Positions 14,437 to 26,084 are shown, counted from the stretch's first letter. The stretch: 64,000 bases of DNA from Orientallactaga sibirica (GCA_036365145.1 JAEOAD010002279.1:3715001-3779000), one strand, 5' to 3'. Numbers and translations are program-made. The notes: a model not told the origin generated them from the letters alone.

Positions 14437-14605
14437 CACTTCTTTTTTTTTTTTTTTTTTTGGTTTTGCAAGGTAGGGTCTCACTCTGGTCCAGGCTGAC
14501 CTGGAATTAACTATGTAGTCTCAGGGTGGCCTCGAACTCTCGGCGATCCTCCTACCTCTGCCTCCCGAGTGCTGGGATTAAAGGCGTGCGCCACCACGCC
14601 CGGCT
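14437..14605 (-). repeat. B1 SINE inside PARS2 3'UTR
   Basis: Poly-T start, 'aaggtagggtctcactctgg', and end 'gccaccacgcccggct'. Flanked by a duplicated ccgattcacttctt (before at about 14,430; after at about 14,606), showing a retrotransposed insertion. Confidence 0.85.
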
Positions 14606-15029
14606 CCGATTCACTTCTTAGCAGGTTCTGTGTTCAGGACTGGGATGGCCGAAGGCTGAGGGCTACAAACCTCCCACCCCTCCCCCTGCCCACTGGGAGT
14701 GTGGCACAGCCTTGCACTTCATTGTCCAGAAAGCAGGCCCACAGCCAAGAGTTCAGGGAGAGTCAGGAGACCTGACTGCCACCGACTCACTGGTGACAGC
14801 ACATCAACTCCCTCCCCTGCCGGCGCCTGCGCTTCCCCATCTGTGACATAAGCAAACAGCTGGGTGGTTCCACTCCACTACGGGTTCCTGACGCGTGGAT
14901 CTGGCCCCTGGGTCAGCGTGGTCTAAGCTTCCCTGGAAGTTGTCACATTGCCTGATGGCCTAAAACCTACCTCCAGACCCCTTACCCTACTGGGGTGGCT
15001 TCCTCACTAACCACATTTTCTACCGACTG

Positions 15030-15035
15030 AATAAA
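15030..15035 (+). terminator. PARS2: PARS2 polyadenylation signal
   Basis: AATAAA in 'ctgaataaagtcactctttgg', 843 bp after the stop codon, followed within 30 bp by a GT-rich stretch (ttatgagacttgtgtgtt). Confidence 0.75.
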
Positions 15036-15159
15036 GTCACTCTTTGGTTATGAGACTTGTGTGTTAAGTGGAAACAAACGTCTGCTGTTGGAACTGTTTC
15101 CAAATGCTCACTATTCCGTTTATTATTTATTCATCCTCTTTCCAATTCAGAAGGGTGGC

Positions 15160-16015
15160 TGGGAAAAAAATTTTTTTTTTTTTACAAAATTTGTTATTGT
15201 GTGTTTGTGTACACCAAGTTCTCCCCCCCCCCACAAGTGAATGCCCATTTGGCTTTACATGGCTACTGAATAATTAAACCCAGATGGGCAGGCTTTACAA
15301 GCAAGTGCCTTCAACTGCTAAGCCCCCCCAACCCAAAAACAGGTTTACTTTTCTTTTTAGTTTTTTTGAGGTAGGGTCTCACTTTAGCTCAGGCTGACCT
15401 GGAATTCACTATGTAGTCTCAGGGTGGCCTCGAACTCATGGCAATCCTACCTCTGCCTCCTGAGTGCTGGGATTAAAGGCATGTGCCACCACACCCAGCT
15501 GTTTTGTTTTTTTTTTCAACTTTTATTTACTTGCAAGGAGAGAGAATGAGAGAGGAAATGGCACACCGGGGTCTCCTGCCACTGCAGATGAACGCCAGAT
15601 GCATGCACCTGGCTTTATGTGGGTACTGGGGAATTGAACCCAGGCAGTCACGCTTTACAAGCAAGCACCTTCAACTATCCAAAAATAGGGTTTAAACCAT
15701 CTCTTCTCACAGGTGTCAGGAGCACTAGGCTCCAACTTCATGGCGACCTTGGCTAGGTGCAGAGGTGGGTACCACAGTGGGGGCTGACTGTTAAGAGCTG
15801 GTGTCTGGGGGGCTGGAGAGATGGCTTAGTGGGTAAGGCGTTTGCCTGCAAAGCCAAAGGACCCAGATTTGATTCCCCAGGACCCACATAAGCCACATGC
15901 ACAGGGGGCGCATGCATCTGGAGTTTGTAGTGGCTGGAGGCCCTGACATGCCCATTCTCTCTCTGCCTGACTCTCTTCTATCTCTAGCTCTCTGCTTGCA
16001 GACAAATAAATAAAA
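15160..16015. repeat. SINEs between PARS2 and the HSPD1 pseudogene
   Basis: Degenerate B2-like remnant minus 15,165-15,335; B1 minus 15,355-15,500; type A minus, shortened, 15,505-15,690; type A plus 15,809-16,015 ending in (AATA)n. Confidence 0.75.
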
Positions 16016-16043
16016 TTTGAAAGAGGGGGAGGAGGGGGCATAC

Positions 16044-17677
16044 ACTCGTTGCCGTGTGCGCCCTGCGCTCCGTCCCTCACTACCTACAGTCCTTCGCCAG
16101 ATGAGACCAGTGTCCCGGGCCCTGGCTCCTCATCTCTCTCGGGCTTACGCCAAAGATGTAAGATTTGGTGCGGACGCCCGAGCCTTAATGCTTCAAGGTG
16201 TAGACCTTTTAGTGACGCTGTATCTGTTACAGTGGGGCCAAAGGGAAGAGCAGTAATTATTGAACAGAGTAGGGGAGTCCTAAAGTAACAAAAGATGGTG
16301 TGACTGTTGCAAAGGCCTTTGACTTAAAGGATAAGAATAAAAATATTGGCGCTAAACTGGTTCAGGATGTGGCCAATAACACGAGCGAAGAGGCCAGGGA
16401 TGGCACCACCACTGCTACAGTATTGGCACGCTCAATTGCCAAGGAAGGCTTCAAGAAGATGAGCAGAGGTGCCAATCCGGTGGAAATCAGGAGAGGTGTG
16501 ATGTTGGCTGTTGATGCTGTAATTGCTGAACTTAAGAAGCAGTCTCAACCTGTGACAACCCCTGAGGAAACTGCTCAGGGTGCTACAATTTCTGCAAATG
16601 GAGACAAAGAACTTGGAACCCTCATTTCTGGTGCGATGAAAAAGGTTGGAAGAAAGGGTGTGATCAGTGAAGGATGGAGAAACACTGAATGATGAATTAG
16701 AAATTATTGAAGGCATGAAATTTGATAGAGGTTATATTTCACCATACTTTATTAACACAACAAAAGATCAAACATGTGAATTCCAGGATGCCTATGTTCT
16801 GTTGAGTGAAAAGAAAATTTCTGGTGTCCAGTCCATTGTCCCTGCTCTTGAAATTGCAGACGCTCACCGTGAACCCTTGGTCATAATTGCTGAAGATGTT
16901 GATGGTGAAGCTCCAAGTACACTGGTTTTAAATAGGTTCAAAGTTGGTCTTCAGGTTGTAGCAGTCAAAGCTCCAGGTTGTGGTGACAATAGAAAGAACC
17001 AGCTTAAGGATATGGCGATTGCTACTGGTGGGGCAGTGTTTGGAGAAGAGGGGCTGACCCTAAATCTGGAAGATGTTCAGCCTCATGACTCGGGGAAAGT
17101 TGGAGAGGTCATTGTCACCAAAGATGATGCCATGCTTTTGAAAGGAAAAGGTGACACAACTGAAGTTGGAAAATGTATTCAAAAATCACAGAGCAGTTAG
17201 AGACCACAACGAGTGAATATGAAAAGGAAACACTGAATGAGCGACTGGCAAAGCTTTCAGATGGAGTAGCTGTGCTGAAGGTTGGTGGGACAAGTGATGT
17301 GGACGTGAATGAGAAGAAAGACAGAGTTACACATGCCCTCAATGCTACAAGAGCAGCTGTTGAAGCAGCCGTTGTTCCAGGAGGGGTTGCGCTCTCCTCC
17401 GGTGCATTCCAGCCTTGGACTCTTTCAAGCCTGTTAATGAATATCAGAACGTTAGTACAGACATTATTAGAAAACCACTCAGAATTGCTGCAATGACCAT
17501 TGCTAAGAATGCAGGTGTCGGAGGATCTTTGCTAGCTGGGACAATCCTGCAAAGTCCTCTGAAGTTGGTTATGATGCTCTGCTTGGGAGTCATCGATGCA
17601 GCAAAAGTTGTCAGGACTGCTGTAATGGATGCTGCTGGGGGGCCTCCCTGTTAACTGCAGCGGAAGTTGTAATCACC
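16044..17677 (+). pseudogene. HSPD1P: HSPD1 (HSP60) processed pseudogene, truncated
   Basis: Intronless copy of the mitochondrial chaperonin mRNA. Recognisable stretches: [17 protein letters not shown] near 16,105, MLQGVDLL near 16,188, [20 protein letters not shown] near 16,375, [20 protein letters not shown] near 16,690, [20 protein letters not shown] near 16,960, and [10 protein letters not shown] near 17,345. The start codon is changed, and at least five frameshifts are needed (near 16,215, 16,255-16,300, 16,670, 17,190 and 17,410). About 20 codons before the DAAG end region are lost. The copy stops near 17,677, where a B1 fragment begins, so the Gly/Met-rich tail and 3'UTR are absent. 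A few bases like the HSPD1 5'UTR precede it. Not functional. Confidence 0.93.
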
Positions 17678-18121
17678 TCGAACTCACGGCGATCCTCCTA
17701 CCTCTGCCTCCCAAGTGCTGAGATTACAGGCATGTGCCACTATGCCTGGAACAGAACTCATGCTGATCCTCCTACCTCTGCCTCCTGAGTGCTGGGCTTA
17801 AAGGCGTGCACCACCAACCCAGCTAAGCCCAGCTTTTTTTTTTTTAATTTTTAATTTTTTATTTTTTTGCAGAGAGACAGGGGGGTGGTGAGGAAGACAG
17901 AGATGGGTGCGCCAGCAGTGTCTCAGCTGCTGCAAACGAAATCCAGATGTGCGCGCCCCCTTGTGGTCAAGTGCGGCATTGCACCCTTGCGTCACTTTGC
18001 ATCTGGCTAAACGTGGGACCTGGAGATTGGAACCAGCATTCTTAGGCTTAGGAGGCAGGCGCCTTAACCACTAAGCCATCTCTCCAGCCCTGAGCCCAGC
18101 TTTTTTTTTTTTTAATTTTTT

Positions 18122-18161
<40 letters not shown>

Positions 18162-18365
18162 TGGGCACAGCAGCAGTGTCTCAGCTGCTGTGAACGAAAT
18201 CCAGATGTGCGCGCCCCCTTGTGGTCAAGTGCGGCATTGCGCCCTTGCGTCACTTTGCATCTGGCTAAACGTGGGACCTGGAGATTGGAACCGCTGGAGA
18301 TTGGAACCAGTGTTCTTAGGTTTAGGAGGCAGGCGCCTTAACCCCTAAGCCATCTCTCCAGCCCT
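17677..18365 (-). repeat. B1 fragments and two type B SINEs
   Basis: Two B1 3' fragments (17,678-17,752 and 17,753-17,822), then type B SINEs 17,836-18,091 and 18,105-18,366. Both SINEs carry the exact CTCF-like 14-mer (17,953-17,966 and 18,211-18,224), in the same orientation 258 bp apart. Short flanking 'tgagcccagctttt' repeats at each end suggest local duplication or a re-used target. Confidence 0.85.
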
Positions 18366-18985
18366 GAGCCCAGCTTTTTAAATAATCATTTTAAATTGCA
18401 GATCTGAATTCTCTTAAGCTTGTTTCTTTATGGAAAGTTAGCCTAAAGGCGCTTTTGAAAACTGCATTCCAGAAAGAGAACCAATTTATTTAAAGCTTCA
18501 CAAATGTGCAAGTCTTAGGCTCGTGTATGATGTGGAGTCTTGCTTGCTGAGAACGGAGACCTTGGAGCTGTCTTTCCCGTTCTCAGATGGAAAAGTTCCT
18601 GGAGCGGGAATAAAGTGGCTCATGCCAAAGCCTCATAGGCTGCTGAAACGGGTACCTGTCCTCTGTTCCGCAGCAGGGAGACAGACAATGGCATACCCCA
18701 GCTCAGGCTGAACCGAACTTAAGGAATCTTGTATCACTTAAGCGTTCTGGCGCCCACGGGCAGTGTGATTTGGTGGGCAGTCGCTGCTTCCTGAAATAAA
18801 TTGCCCTCTGTGCATCCCATTCCTTATTAGTAGGATGCTCAAGCTAGGGGTCGCTGTCTTGTGGGGCCGAGGGAGCCACTAAGTGGAACAAGTGCTCAAC
18901 GCTCAGCGTGGCTCTGACACACCTTTCCTTTGAACCCGAGAGTTCATTCCCACAACTCGGAGCTTTGTTGTCTTAAGAACTGGAT
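18366..18985. other. low-copy intergenic sequence
   Basis: No gene, no repeat recognised. The longest open frame is 62 codons with no features. Confidence 0.5.
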
Positions 18986-19960
18986 CTTGTGTTTTGTTCT
19001 TCGAGGCAGGGTCTCACTCTAGCCAAGGAAGCTGACCTGGAATTCACTATGTAGTCTCAGGGTGGCCTCAAATTCACTGCGATCCTCCTACCTCTGCCTC
19101 CCTTTTAGCGCAAGGCTATTCAGCCTTCCCCCGGAGAGTCTTGAGGGTAACCCCCCTCTCCCCCCCCCCCGCAGGATGGTTTCATCTCGGAATATTCAGA
19201 CTATGTTCTGGGTCATTTGCCGTAAATTGATGAGGTGGGGATTCTGGCAAGCTAACAGTCCCAGGTGGAGCAATCACTGCTTGTTCCTCTGGGACGCCTA
19301 CAGGCAACTAGCTGGGAAAAGGCAGAATGAATACATGGGGTCAAAGGCTGGTGTATGACTCCATTAATATCCTATAGTGGTTTGGTTTTTTGGAGGTAGG
19401 GTTTCGCCCTAGCCCAGGCTGACCTGGAATTCACTATGGAGTCTCAGGATGGCCTCGAACTCACAGTGATCCTCCTACCTCTGCCTCCCAAGTGCTGGGA
19501 TTAAAGGCGTGCACCACCATGCCTGGTCTATTCTGTGTTTTAAATAAAATTTTATTTTTATTTATTCATCTGAAAGAGAAAACGGCAGATAGAAAATGGT
19601 GTGTCAGGGCTTCTAGCTACTGCAAACAAACTCCAGATGCATGCACCACCTTGTGCATCTGGTTTACATGGGTCCTGGGGAATCGAACCTGGGTCCTTTG
19701 GCTTTGCAGGCAAATGCCTTAACTGCTAAGTCATCTCTCCAGCTTCTATTCTTTGTTTTTTTTTTTAAAGATTTTATTTATCTATTTATTGGGGCCTGGA
19801 GAGATGGCTTAGCGGTTAAGCACTTGCCTGTGAAACCTAAGGACCCCAGTTTGAGGCTCAGTTCCCCAGGACCCATGTAAGCTAAATGCACAAGGTGGCG
19901 CATGCATCTGGAGTTCGTTTGCAGTGGCTGGGGGCCGTGATGTGCCCATTCTCTCTCTGC

Positions 19961-20000
<40 letters not shown>

Positions 20001-20050
20001 GCTCTCAGATAAATAAATATGCCTTAACCACTAAGCCATTTCTCCAGCCC
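18985..20050. repeat. SINE cluster with a SINE-in-SINE insertion
   Basis: Truncated B1 minus 18,985-19,105; B1 minus 19,380-19,528; type A minus 19,540-19,745; type A minus 19,755-20,050 interrupted by a full type A in plus orientation (19,795-20,015). The outer element resumes with 'gccttaaccactaagcca'. 19,106-19,379 is low-copy. Confidence 0.75.
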
Positions 20051-20165
20051 CTATTTTGTGTTTTAATGAGGAAACACCTGCTGGACCATCAGTAAAGAAA
20101 CTTTGCAGAAATCTGATGAAATTGCCACTGCCTTAACCACTTGAGTGACAAGTTTCGAGTTCCTG

Positions 20166-20336
20166 CAGCCCACTTCTGTGTGAAGATGCCAGTGTGCTTC
20201 GTCAGATGGACAGGTTTGTATACAACCCATTTCTGTGTGAAGATGCCAGTGTGCTTCGTCAGACGGACAGGTTTGTATACAACCCATTTCTGTGTGAAGA
20301 TGCCAGTGTGCTTCGTCAGATGGACAGGTTTGTATC
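20166..20336 (+). repeat. 57-bp tandem repeat, three copies
   Basis: Copies start at 20,166, 20,223 and 20,280, and differ at only a few bases. 57 is a multiple of three, so open frames persist through the array in two forward frames and one reverse frame. That shows low stop density, not coding. Confidence 0.9.
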
Positions 20337-20389
20337 CAAGGTATGTAAGCAGTGTTTTATTGAGGAAAGGATGGGGAAATAATTCTTAG

Positions 20390-20540
20390 AAAATATTTAT
20401 TTGTGGAGGAGAGAAAGCAGCAGAGAGAGAATGGGCATGCCAGGGCCTCTAGCCACTGCAAATGAACTCCAGACACACGTGCCACATTGTGTATCTGGCT
20501 TTACGTGGGTCCTGGGGAATTGAACCCTGGCGTGCCCATT
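20390..20540 (-). repeat. B2-like SINE fragment
   Basis: Type A body in minus orientation from the tail to the B-box region, then abruptly 'gcgtgcccattctctctctaataaataa', which is the tail of another, plus-oriented element. A composite of two truncated SINEs. Confidence 0.6.
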
Positions 20541-21500
20541 CTCTCTCTAATAAATAACTTTCAAAACAACTACAATAACATAATCATCGTGTTGGGACCC
20601 CAGAGTGCTGCTCTGTGACTGAAAGACACTCCCTGAAATCTCCGCATCTCAGCTTTTTTCTGTGTAACATGGGACAGGGGTGCCGGGCCACAGCAGGTGC
20701 ATAGGTGGCGGCCGCCTTTACACGACGTGATGCTTTGCATGAAGTAGGCTGGGGATGGCACTCTGTGGACTCCTTGTGCTAAGGGTTGGTGTCCCCCGCT
20801 GTCAAGCCAGCAGCTCTCCAGGCTGCTAACAAGCTCCTGGGGTTGAGTCTAATTGCCCCTGGCTAATGAACACAGCAGGGCCAGGAGGGCGCAGAGGAGG
20901 CACACACGGGCTCATGGTAACCGAGAGTGCCGCATGCATGGGCAGAGGCTCCTGTCAGCTCACATCCGAGCTCATGGCTGACTGACCAGGGGAGTCGGTG
21001 AGGGAGGCGTGCTGATATGGGACCTGCCTCTGGTGGGGGTTTCTGCAGACAGCACAGTCTCGTAGGCAAGCAGACAAGCTAGCGACACTTACCCTAAGCT
21101 TGGAGTGCAGCAAGGGCGGCTGGGGCCTGGTGTTAGCAGTTCTCTGAAGGGTCAAGGGCGCCAAGTTCAAGTGCTGCTCTACCTCTCACCAGCTGGCTGA
21201 CCATGGGCAGGTCACGTGAGCTCTCACGACCTGTCTCCAAAAGGTGTGAGGACAGCTAAGTGAGCCAGTTCACGTCACCCCAACGCTAGCCTAGCTGTTC
21301 AGTGGGCGGCTGCTCTTGCTTCCCCAGGCTGGTGCCTGCCACCCCCGGGGCATGTGCTTTCAAGGCTCCATCCTTTGCTAGAGGGCTTTCCACCTCAACC
21401 CACTGCCACTTCTGCTTCAGATCTCTTCAGGTGAACCTCTCCTTTCTCTAGGCTGCCAGCCAGGAACTACTCTACCCTTCCAACGTGGGTTCTGCAGAAT
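20541..21500. other. low-copy intergenic sequence
   Basis: About 960 bp, moderately GC-rich. No gene, splice-supported exon or repeat recognised on either strand. Confidence 0.5.
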
Positions 21501-21937
21501 TGAATCTGGGTGTTTTGGTTTTGAGGCAAATACCTTAATTGCTAAGCCATTTCTCCAGCCCTATTTTTTTTTTTATTATTTTATTTATTTTTGGAGAGAA
21601 ACACAGAGGGAGAGGAAGAGGAAGACAGAGATGGGCACCAGCAGTCTCTCAGCTGCTGTGAATAAAATCCAGATGTGTGCACCCCTTGTGGTCAAGTGAG
21701 GCATTGCGCCCTTGCGTCATTTTGCATCTGGCTAAACGTGGGACCTGGAGATTGGAACCGGGTTCTTAGGCTTAGCAGGCAGGTGCCTTAACTGCTAAGC
21801 CATCTCTCCAGCCCCCCTATTTTTTTTTATTTGAGAGCGACTGACAGAGAATGGATGCACCAGGGCCTCCAACCACTGCAAACAAACTCCAGACACATGT
21901 GCTACCTTGTGCATCTGACTTATAAGGGTCTTGGAGA
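21501..21937 (-). repeat. B2-like SINEs left of the 2-kb duplication
   Basis: Head of a type A element 21,490-21,562; type B 21,575-21,815 with a decayed CTCF-like site near 21,682; start of a type A element at 21,820 whose head lies inside the duplicated unit. Confidence 0.7.
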
Positions 21938-24002
21938 ATTGAGCTCGAACTAGGGTCCTTAGGCTTCACAGGCAAGCGCTCAACTGCTAAGCCATCTCTC
22001 CAGGCCCAAGCTCCAGGGTTCTTGACGCAGTTTGCCAAGAAGTAGGGACAGCCATCAAGAAAAGAGTCTGTCCCACGTTTAGCCAGATGCAAAGTGACAC
22101 AAGGGCGCAATGCCGCACTTGGCCACAAGGGGGCGCACGCATCTGGATTTCGTTCACAGCAGCTGAGACACTGCTGCCGCGCCCAACTCTCTCTCCGTCT
22201 CCCTCTCTGTCTGTCTCTGTATCTCTCTCCAAAAATAAATAAAATAATTTTTAAAAAAGTCTGCGGTGTGCTAAATAAGGGAGTCATGGCACAGCGCCAT
22301 AAGACAGACAGCTAAGGGGCAAGGGACACCATCTAAAGGTCACAGGAAACCTGCAAGCTGGCTGGGGTCATTGCTAACTAAATGGCAAGCCTCTTACAAA
22401 GGTTCTGAGTTTTCACCCAGACAGACAGACAGGCAGAAGTGTCTAGTTATGGAGAGAATGATACGTGGAGGACCTGCAGGGTTTAAGTATTCCAGGGCCA
22501 ATGTCCTTCCAGAACAGTGAGGCACACAACAAAAGCCCAGACAATGATGGGAGTGAAAGGCCCAGTGGTGAAAGGCCCACGCTTGCTTGCATGCAAAGCC
22601 TGCAAGGCGTGGATTTAGTACCCCAGTATCCACATAAAGCCAGATGCACAATGTACTTCCATGTGGAAGGCCTTTGCAGCAGCAAGAGGCCCTGGTGTTC
22701 CCATACTTGCTCTCTGCTCCCAAGTAAATAAAATACTTTTTAATTTTTAATATATTTTACTTATTTATTTGAGAGAGAAAAAGAGGCAGAGAGAGAATGG
22801 GCATGCCCGGGCCTCCAGCCACTGCAAATGAACACCTGACACATGTGCCCCTTGTGCATCTGGCTTACGTTGGTCCTGGGGAATAGAATCTGGGTCGTTT
22901 GGCTTTGCAGGTAAACACCTTAACTGCTAAGCCATCTCTCCAGCCCAACAAAATATTTTTAAGATATTTTGCTTATTTATTTGAGAGGAAGAGGCAAAAA
23001 GAAAGGGGTGAATGGGTATACCAGGGCCTCCAGCCACTGCAAACAAACTCCGGAGGCCTGCGCCTCCTTGTGCGTGCGTCTATCTATCTATCCATCTATC
23101 TCTCTCTCGGCTTTAGGCCTGCTTATCCTATCTATCTATCCATCTATCTCTCTCTCGGCTTATCTTTATGCGCCTCCTTGTGTGTGCATCCTATATCTTA
23201 TCCTATCCCCTATCCTTTATCCCCTATCCCCTATCCCCTATCCCCTATCCCCTATCCCCTATCCCTATCCCCTATCCCCTATCCCTATCTATCCCCTATC
23301 CCCTATCCCCTATCCCTATCCCTATCCCTATCCCTATCCCTATCTTATCCCCTATCCCTATCCCTATCCCTATCCCTCTATCCCCTATCCCTATCCCTAT
23401 CCCCATCAATCATCCCTATCCCCTATCCCCTATCCCCATCCCCTATCCATCCCCTCAGCATTGTGCGTCTATCTATCTATCCATCTCGGCTTAGCAAACA
23501 AACTTGGGAGGCCTGCACCTCCTGTGGGCAGTCAAACGTGGGGCCTGGGAGCCCACTGGGCCTGTTTGTAGGCAAATGCCTTAACTGCTGCTAGGCCATC
23601 CCCCCAGCCCCAAGGAGTGCTTCAAAAACACCAAGTTAACCCATCGGCTGCAGTTTAACAACGTCAGCAGCTTCACCGCTCCCAAGTAACACCTGTGGCT
23701 CGTGCTCAGTCAGAGGCTTCAGAGCAGCTGCTTTGGCTCTGCTCTGTGTCCTTCCATCCTGACACCCAGGCTGAAGGGACTGCCCGTGTTTGGGAGACAG
23801 GATCTCATGGCCGAGGGAAGAGGATAAGGCTCCCATGCAGTTACAGACGCCAACCCCATCAGGATGTGACCCAGTCACGTCTGCTCGCATCCCTTGGCGT
23901 GGGGTTAGAGGTGGTTAGAGGCACAAGGAAGGGTACAAGAGGCTGAGGAAGGGCCGTTAACTTGAGCTGAGAAATGGGATAAGAATTAGGGCCAATGTCC
24001 AG
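21938..24002. repeat. 2.06-kb tandem duplication, left copy
   Basis: Begins attgagctcgaactaggg and ends ggccaatgtccag. Contains a SINE head, a type B SINE in plus (22,070-22,250, CTCF-like site 22,123-22,136), low-copy sequence, a B2-like element in plus (22,600-22,735), a type A minus (22,745-22,947), and a type A minus (22,960-23,610) whose body has been invaded by (CTAT)n and (CCCTAT)n. The last 350 bp are low-copy. Confidence 0.9.
23190..23455 (+). repeat. (CCCTAT)n / (CCCCTAT)n microsatellite, left array
   Basis: Mixed CCCTAT and CCCCTAT units inside a SINE body, preceded by (TATC)n at 23,080-23,165. On the minus strand it reads ATAGGG/ATAGGGG, with G-runs of 3-4 every 6-7 bases. Confidence 0.9.
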
Positions 24003-26033
24003 ATTGAGCTCGAACTAGGGTCCTTAGGCTTCACAGGCAAGCGCTCAACTGCTAAGCCATCTCTCCAGGCCCAAGCTCCAGGGTTCTTGACGCAGTTTGC
24101 CAAGAAGTAGGGACAGCCATCAAGAAAAGAGTCTGTCCCACGTTTAGCCAGATGCAAAGTGACACAAGGGCGCAATGCCGCACTTGGCCACAAGGGGGCG
24201 CACGCATCTGGATTTCGTTCACAGCAGCTGAGACACTGCTGCCGCGCCCAACTCTCTCTCCGTCTCCCTCTCTGTCTGTCTCTGTATCTCTCTCCAAAAA
24301 TAAATAAAATAATTTTTAAAAAAAGTCTGCGGTGTGCTAAATAAGGGAGTCATGGCACAGCGCCATAAGACAGACAGCTAAGGGGCAAGGGACACCATCT
24401 AAAGGTCACAGGAAACCTGCAAGCTGGCTGGGGTCATTGCTAACTAAATGGCAAGCCTCTTACAAAGGTTCTGAGTTTTCACCCAGACAGACAGACAGGC
24501 AGAAGTGTCTAGTTATGGAGAGAATGATACGTGGAGGACCTGCAGGGTTTAAGTATTCCAGGGCCAATGTCCTTCCAGAACAGTGAGGCACACAACAAAA
24601 GCCCAGACAATGATGGGAGTGAAAGGCCCAGTGGTGAAAGGCGCACGCTTGCTTGCATGCAAAGCCTGCAAGGCGTGGATTTAGTACCCCAGTATCCACA
24701 TAAAGCCAGATGCACAATGTACTTCCATGTGGAAGGCCTTTGCAGCAGCAAGAGGCCCTGGTGTTCCCATACTTGCTCTCTCTGCTCCCAAGTAAATAAA
24801 ATACTTTTTAATTTTTAATATATTTTACTTATTTGAGAAAAAGAGGCAGAGAGAGAATGGGCATGCCCGGGCCTCCAGCCACTGCAAATGAACACCTGAC
24901 ACATGTGCCCCTTGTGCATCTGGCTTACGTTGGTCCTGGGGAATAGAATCTGGGTCGTTTGGTTTTGCAGGTAAACACCTTAACTGCTAAGCCATCTCTC
25001 CAGCCCAACAAAATATTTTTAAGATATTTTGCTTATTTATTTGAGAGGAAGAGGCAGAAAGAAAGGGGTGAATGGGTATACCAGGGCCTCCAGCCACTGC
25101 AAACAAACTCCGGAGGCCTGCGCCTCCTTGTGCGTGCGTCTATCTATCTATCCATCTATCTCTCTCTCTCGGCTTAGCAAACAAACTCCGGAGGCCTGCG
25201 CCTCCTTGTGCGTGCGTCTATCTATCTATCCATCTATCTCTCTCTCTATAGCAAACAAACTCCGGAGGCCTATCCCTATCTTATCCCCCTATCCCTATCC
25301 CTATCCCTATCCCCTATCCCTATCCCTATCCCTATCCCCCTATCCCCTATCCCTATCCCCTATCTATCCCCTATCCCTATCCCTATCCCTATCCCTATCC
25401 CTATCCCTATCCCTATCCCTATCCCTATCCCTATCCCTATCCCTATCCCTATCCCTATCCAATCCCTATCCCTATCCCTATCCCTATCCCTATCCCTATC
25501 CATCCCTCAGCATCCATCTATCCATCTCGACAGCAAAACAAACTTGGGAGGCCTGTGCCTCCTGTGTGTGCATCTCCCTTACGTGGGGCCTGGGGAGTCG
25601 AACCTGGGCCCACCGCTTTGTAGGCAAATGCCTTAACTGCTAGGCCATCCCCCCCAGCCCCAAGGAGTGCTTCAAAAACACCAAGTTAACCCATCGGCTG
25701 CAGTTTAACAACGCGTCAGCAGCTTCACCGCTCCCAAGTAACACCTGTGGCTCGTGCTCAGTCAGAGGCTTCAGAGCAGCTGCTTTGGCTCTGCTCTGTG
25801 TCCTTCCATCCCGACACCCAGGCTGAAGGGACTGCCCGTGTTTGGGAGACAGGATCTCATGGCCAAGGGAAGAGGATAAGGCTCCCATGCAGTTACAGAC
25901 GCCAACCCCATCAGGATGTGACCCGAGTCACGTCTGCTCGCATCCCTTGGCGTGGGTTAGAGGTGGTTAGAGGCTGAGGAAGGGCCGTTAACTTGAGCTG
26001 AGAAATGGGATAAGAATTAGGGCCAATGTCCAG
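24003..26033. repeat. 2.06-kb tandem duplication, right copy
   Basis: Directly abuts the left copy (offset 2065 bp) and repeats it almost base for base. It differs by scattered substitutions, a few small indels (for example near 25,925-25,975) and a different layout of the microsatellite. CTCF-like site at 24,188-24,201. High identity, including non-repeat parts, points to a recent event or to an assembly artefact. Confidence 0.9.
25269..25505 (+). repeat. (CCCTAT)n microsatellite, right array
   Basis: A more homogeneous version of the left array; 25,376-25,460 is almost pure CCCTAT. Lies at the equivalent point of the right duplicate, after (TATC)n and a repeated SINE fragment 'gcaaacaaactccggaggcc' at three spots. 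Confidence 0.9.
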
Positions 26034-26084
26034 TGTGTTGCCATTTTCACAAAACTCTTGACAGTCCCAGTCTTCCCATTCTGT

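Larger units (their letters stand above)
14188..15050 (+). other. PARS2: PARS2 3'UTR
   Basis: Runs from the stop codon to just after the AATAAA at 15,030. Contains a full B1 in minus orientation (14,437-14,605). The remainder is low-copy and GC-rich. Confidence 0.7.

Noticed and set aside
16300..17200. Functional HSP60 gene
   Set aside because: Intronless, start codon lost, several frameshifts, truncated 3' end.
22899..23594. Long plus-strand open frames of Pro/Ser/Leu/Tyr repeats (231 and 200 codons; also 25,029-25,643)
   Set aside because: They are translations of (CCCTAT)n and (CTAT)n microsatellites inside SINEs, open in several frames, with no start context or homology.
23190..25505. 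Interstitial telomere repeats
   Set aside because: The unit is CCCTAT, not CCCTAA; no run of the true telomere hexamer was seen.
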